DNA of 64,000 nt from Ruminococcus sp. AM36-2AA (GTDB lineage Bacteria; Bacillota; Clostridia; Lachnospirales; Lachnospiraceae), in the NCBI RefSeq assembly GCF_003461955.1, contig NZ_QTYB01000003.1, forward strand, positions 178,309 through 242,308, in the 5' to 3' direction. Shown one piece after another: positions 63,723 through 64,000 of this stretch. Under the pieces are notes generated by a model. It was not told the origin of the DNA, did not search any database, and saw nothing but the letters and a program-made list of their open reading frames with translations. Position 1 is the stretch's first letter, and every line of letters starts with the position of its first letter. Position numbers and translations under genes: made by a program.

Positions 63723-63804
63723 ACAGCGGCGTGGCCAGGAGGGGAAGAGCGCGAGAAGGGGAGACGGCCTTCGCAACTATGAGTGCTTCCCCTTCTCGCA
63801 AATT
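63723..63804 (-). repeat. Dispersed palindromic repeat, copy C (inverted)
   Basis: The reverse complement equals copy A at 13166-13247 over about 82 bases, except for a few positions in the loop (CAT for CGG). Stem GCGAGAAGGGGA/TCCCCTTCTCGC is identical. Confidence 0.9.
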
Positions 63805-63813
63805 TCCTACTTT

Positions 63814-63975
63814 CATAAAGTAAAAACTATAATCCCAAAAAGAAACACACACACTTCAAAAATCCACTTCACAAAGTAAAAACCATAATCCCAAAAAGAA
63901 ACACACACACTTCAAAAATCCACTTCACAAAGTAAAAATCACAATCCAAAAAAGAAAAACACACAAACATTACAG
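63814..63975. repeat. Tandem repeat, 56-bp unit, nearly three copies
   Basis: Units begin at 63814, 63870 and 63926 (CAYAAAGTAAAAA core) and contain CCCAAAAAGAAACACACACA. The first two are almost identical and the third is diverged and partial. Strongly A/C-rich on this strand; no gene. Confidence 0.9.
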
Positions 63976-64000
63976 ATTCAAAGGAAGTCGTCCCACAACT

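Larger units (their letters stand above)
63299..64000. other. Gene-free, repeat-rich region at the right end
   Basis: About 700 bases without credible coding capacity. In order: palindromic repeat copy B, a TCGGCT/AGCCGA hairpin near 63445-63470, a four-way-junction palindrome, a second hairpin, palindromic repeat copy C and a 56-bp tandem repeat. Confidence 0.6.

Overview
The window looks like chromosomal DNA of a low-to-mid GC anaerobic Firmicute, most likely a gut Lachnospiraceae (Blautia-like, but the genus is a guess). Pointers are AdhE, a nine-subunit V-type ATPase, a catabolic-type glutamate dehydrogenase, HlyC/CorC, an RpiR regulator, a long-form HPF, UPF0735/PheB, strong GGAGG ribosome-binding sites and TTGACA-N17-TATAAT promoters. 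No tRNA, rRNA, phage, IS element or CRISPR array was recognised.

Layout. 1-0.9 kb: the end of cysK and an IscR-like Rrf2 regulator. 1.0-7.0 kb: a phosphate operon pstS-pstC-pstA-pstB-phoU-phoR; its PstS is circularly permuted and no response-regulator gene is present. 7.1-13.0 kb: HlyC/CorC membrane protein, TetR regulator, HdeD-like protein, radical SAM protein, and a xanthine/urate-type permease behind a long leader that ends in an attenuator. 13.1-14.7 kb: a dispersed palindromic repeat, a tiny Cys-rich protein and an RlmI-like methyltransferase (minus strand). 15.0-21.2 kb: aminotransferase, then envelope genes (L,D-transpeptidase, ddl, murF). 21.3-26.6 kb: gdhA divergent from an RpiR regulator, and a YbhJ-like aconitase-family hydratase. 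26.7-31.6 kb: an exported protein, a 1.3-kb gene-free stretch holding a candidate large structured RNA, an RluA-type pseudouridine synthase and a sugar-binding lipoprotein. 31.9-40.5 kb: the V-ATPase operon H-I-K-E-C-F-A-B-D, whose K subunit carries the known Na+ ligands. 40.8-48.4 kb: PAP2 phosphatase, aminotransferase, adhE and typA. 48.6-62.0 kb: SSB-like protein, cobO-dapA-dapB, a lipoprotein, a eukaryotic-type HisA, hpf, secA, an omega-amidase-like enzyme, prfB (programmed frameshift), and pheB-hom-lysC. 62.3-64 kb: a DUF975 membrane protein followed by a repeat-rich noncoding region.

How it fits together. LysC and Hom start, and DapA/DapB continue, aspartate-family synthesis; two aminotransferases and GDH move amino nitrogen. 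Ldt, Ddl, MurF, PAP2 and DAP synthesis serve the wall. AdhE regenerates NAD+ in fermentation, and the V-ATPase probably handles Na+.

The most unusual items are the candidate large RNA at 28.5-29.6 kb, a perfectly closed four-way-junction palindrome at 63.5 kb, near-identical inverted 82-bp repeats 50 kb apart, two tandem-repeat blocks near the right end, the permuted PstS, the eukaryotic-type HisA, and several candidate RNA switches.
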